Assembly (NCBI GenBank): GCA_937888775.1
Contig: CALAQT010000430.1
Location: forward strand, 1-24,225
Direction of reading: 5' to 3'
From: an uncultured Actinomycetes bacterium
Lineage (GTDB): Bacteria > Actinomycetota > Thermoleophilia > Solirubrobacterales > Solirubrobacteraceae
Length of the DNA: 24,225 nucleotides
In this document: piece after piece, positions 23,040 to 24,225 of the stretch
Numbering within the stretch: the stretch's first letter is position 1
How the letters are laid out: the number at the start of each line of letters is the position of its first letter
Position numbers and translations under genes: made by a program
The notes under the pieces: generated by a model
Database searches by the model: none
What the model was told of the DNA's origin: nothing
The model's input: only the letters and a program-made list of their open reading frames with translations

Positions 23040-23318
23040 TTACCAAGTACGAGTCAATGAGAGCGTTGGCCGCGGAGCCGAGCGGAGCTTGGGGCACGCG
23101 AGCGGTTTGACGAGCCGGCGCGGACGTTCTTGGAAGCCAAGAGCCACGTAGAAGCCAAGCGCGTCGGTGCGCTGCGGTTGCGTTGTCACCTCGAGGCGAA
23201 AGCAGCTCCGTGCCCGGGCCAGGGACTCGATCGCGTCGATTAGGTCGTGTGCCAGCGCCTGGAGGATGCTTCGGTCGACGGCGAGGTCCTCCACTACGCG
23301 AGTCCTCGGGGTGGCCAC
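23040..23318 (-). pseudogene. C-terminal fragment of a GNAT acetyltransferase
   Basis: The minus strand from GTG 23318 encodes 92 residues matching the second half of a GNAT N-acetyltransferase: 'VVEDLAVD' (the strand before the acetyl-CoA loop), a long helix, 'CFRLEVTT' and 'ALGFYVALGFQERPRRLVKPL', the typical 'FYxxxGF' ending. The N-terminal half of the fold (strands 1-3) is missing. The acetyl-CoA pyrophosphate loop, normally Q/RxxGxG/A, reads SILQALAHD and lacks the glycines. The frame is blocked by a stop about 20 codons upstream. I take it as an inactivated remnant. It is convergent with the fadD-like gene. Confidence 0.7.
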
Positions 23319-23710
23319 GGGCGCGCCTTCAGCGCGCCGCGGATTGTCCTCATCGTACGCCGAGCGCTCCGGCCTGAGCGTCCGCTACCATCTAGTGACA
23401 ACTCTGGTCATACGGGGGGGATTGACCGTCGAACCTCCCGCTCGGCACAGACGGGAGCTGAGGAAATTGCTTCCGCTTTCGTCCTACTTTGATGGACCGC
23501 TTGAACCACACCTCACCCCCGTAATGCTGGCGGCTCCCGGGTGGGATGAGCTCGGAGAGGTCAGCATCGCAGCAGGGACAGCCGTCGCCAGCGCCCGGGT
23601 CCGCTTGGCGCCAAGCCCCTAGATTGAGTCGGTCCACGGACGCCGCCGCGCAGCCAAAGGCGAACACATAGGGGCTGCGCCCCACCTCTTCAGCCGTCAG
23701 TTACGAGAAC
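23319..23710. other. Non-coding or decayed stretch with a 14-bp palindrome
   Basis: About 390 bases contain no ORF I can support; open frames on both strands give unrecognisable translations. A perfect 14-base palindrome (GCTTGGCGCCAAGC, 23603-23616) and a short GGGGC/GCCCC hairpin near 23670 are the only structure. They could be regulator sites for the ORF at 23711 or chance in GC-rich DNA. Confidence 0.4.
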
Positions 23711-24073
23711 ATGGACAAGAACCCCACTGTGAGCAGCACCTCCCGCCCCGGACGCCGTCGGCGTACCCGCCGCACGCCCTCCGGCGCGGCGAGCGCCGCC
23801 GCGACCAGAAGAACGTCAGTCGCGACCAGAACGTCCGTCGCGAAGGCACCTAAACCGCAGGCGGATGAGCTCCGTCAGGCGCGACCAACGCCGCAGATAA
23901 CAGACGAGTTGGCGCTGAAACTCGCGATAGTCCTGGGCGTCTCGCCATTGAACCGCCGGCCCACTTGTCATGGTTACGCCAACGGGTGCTCGTGCATGGA
24001 GTGCGATGCCCGCGGTCAGCATCTCAGCCGCCGCGCGGCCGAAGTGCGCCAGCCCTGGCACGCCTCACCGTGA
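23711..24073 (+). CDS. Weak hypothetical ORF with a basic N-terminus and cysteine cluster
   Basis: The 120-codon ORF from ATG 23711 has a very basic Arg/Thr/Ser/Ala-rich first half, including a near-duplicate 'RTSVATRTSVA' caused by a short DNA repeat (CGCGACCAGAA at 23800-23810 and 23821-23831). The second half has a helix ('ITDELALKLAIVLG') and a cysteine cluster (C-x6-C-x-C-x2-C near residues 87-98). Four closely spaced cysteines could bind a metal, but no family is recognised and no Shine-Dalgarno is clear. The antisense frame (23816-24061) is also open, so coding status is uncertain. Confidence 0.3.
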   Translation: MDKNPTVSSTSRPGRRRRTRRTPSGAASAAATRRTSVATRTSVAKAPKPQADELRQARPTPQITDELALKLAIVLGVSPLNRRPTCHGYANGCSCMECDARGQHLSRRAAEVRQPWHASP

Positions 24074-24225
24074 GCGCCTCAAGCGCCCGCAAAGAGAAGA
24101 GCCACGCTTCGGCTCAGGAGGACAGAACGCTTGGTGGCGTCCGGTTAGCGCTAGCGCAAACGATCGCAATAGAGCAGACGTCCTGTGTCAACCCCCGAGC
24201 GAAATAGCGGATGTCGGCTTGCCGT
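24074..24225. other. Right-edge sequence, no gene seen
   Basis: The last 150 bases show no supported ORF. They hold a 10-base palindrome (GCGCTAGCGC, 24148-24157) and a TTGACA hexamer on the minus strand (24186-24191), whose nearest -10-like hexamer is only 14 bases away. No adapter sequence is seen at this end. Confidence 0.4.

Noticed and set aside
23460..23520. Possible tRNA T-arm (antisense GGTTCAAG near 23500)
   Set aside because: No acceptor, D-arm or anticodon stem could be built around it.
24166..24191. TTGACA ... TATTGC promoter-like pair on the minus strand
   Set aside because: Spacing is only 14 bases and no supported gene lies downstream, so it is probably chance.
1..24225. CRISPR array, IS element, prophage or integrase genes
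   Set aside because: I saw no regularly spaced repeats, transposase or recombinase motifs, terminal inverted repeats or attachment sites.

Overview
The window is high-GC DNA with GTG and TTG starts, tightly packed genes and short intergenic gaps. The gene content suggests a soil-type actinobacterium, most likely of the Thermoleophilia/Solirubrobacterales kind. That placement is an inference from style and gene families, not a marker-based assignment. The first 17 bases match the 3' end of the Illumina Read-2 adapter, so the left edge is a true contig end carrying untrimmed adapter. The biological sequence starts near base 18.

Layout: (1) 18-1479: two divergent lipoprotein genes, one cut by the contig end and one a YVTN/YncE-type beta-propeller. 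(2) 1534-3278: an ATGA-coupled ribokinase and nucleoside hydrolase pair for nucleoside breakdown and salvage. (3) 3372-4247: an SCP2-like protein, an internal fragment of a short-chain dehydrogenase, and a 49-codon ORF of unknown function. (4) 4281-6908: a large secreted protein with a YncE-like propeller and an acid-phosphatase/phospholipase-C-type phosphoesterase domain. (5) 6927-9274: a cyclic 2,3-diphosphoglycerate-synthetase-family P-loop protein divergent from carbamate kinase. (6) 9271-13244: an atypical UbiB/ABC1-family protein divergent from a fused AdhE, with a strong hairpin between them. (7) 13388-14327: PspA/Vipp1, followed on the same strand by a coding-like fragment. (8) 14551-17598: a three-gene 2-oxoacid (acetoin/pyruvate-type) dehydrogenase operon, E1alpha-E1beta-E2, with no E3. 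(9) 17798-18157: a SnoaL/NTF2-like protein. (10) 18461-23029: a same-strand run of a PaaK/CapK-like adenylate-forming enzyme, an ATP-grasp ligase coupled to it by a GTGA overlap, a 20-codon ORF with a strong Shine-Dalgarno, and a FadD-like acyl-CoA synthetase. (11) 23040-24225: a GNAT remnant and poorly coding sequence with one weak cysteine-containing ORF.

Most genes are ordinary central-metabolism or envelope genes. The best candidate for something undescribed is region 10: two AMP-forming carboxylate activators flanking an ATP-grasp ligase, plus a tiny well-initiated ORF. Together they could make an acyl-amide or peptide-like product or modify a surface polymer. This is inference from enzyme chemistry and gene order only. 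A second theme is that several gaps hold coding-like fragments with no complete gene, which suggests ongoing gene loss. I saw no tRNA, rRNA, CRISPR array, insertion sequence or prophage gene.
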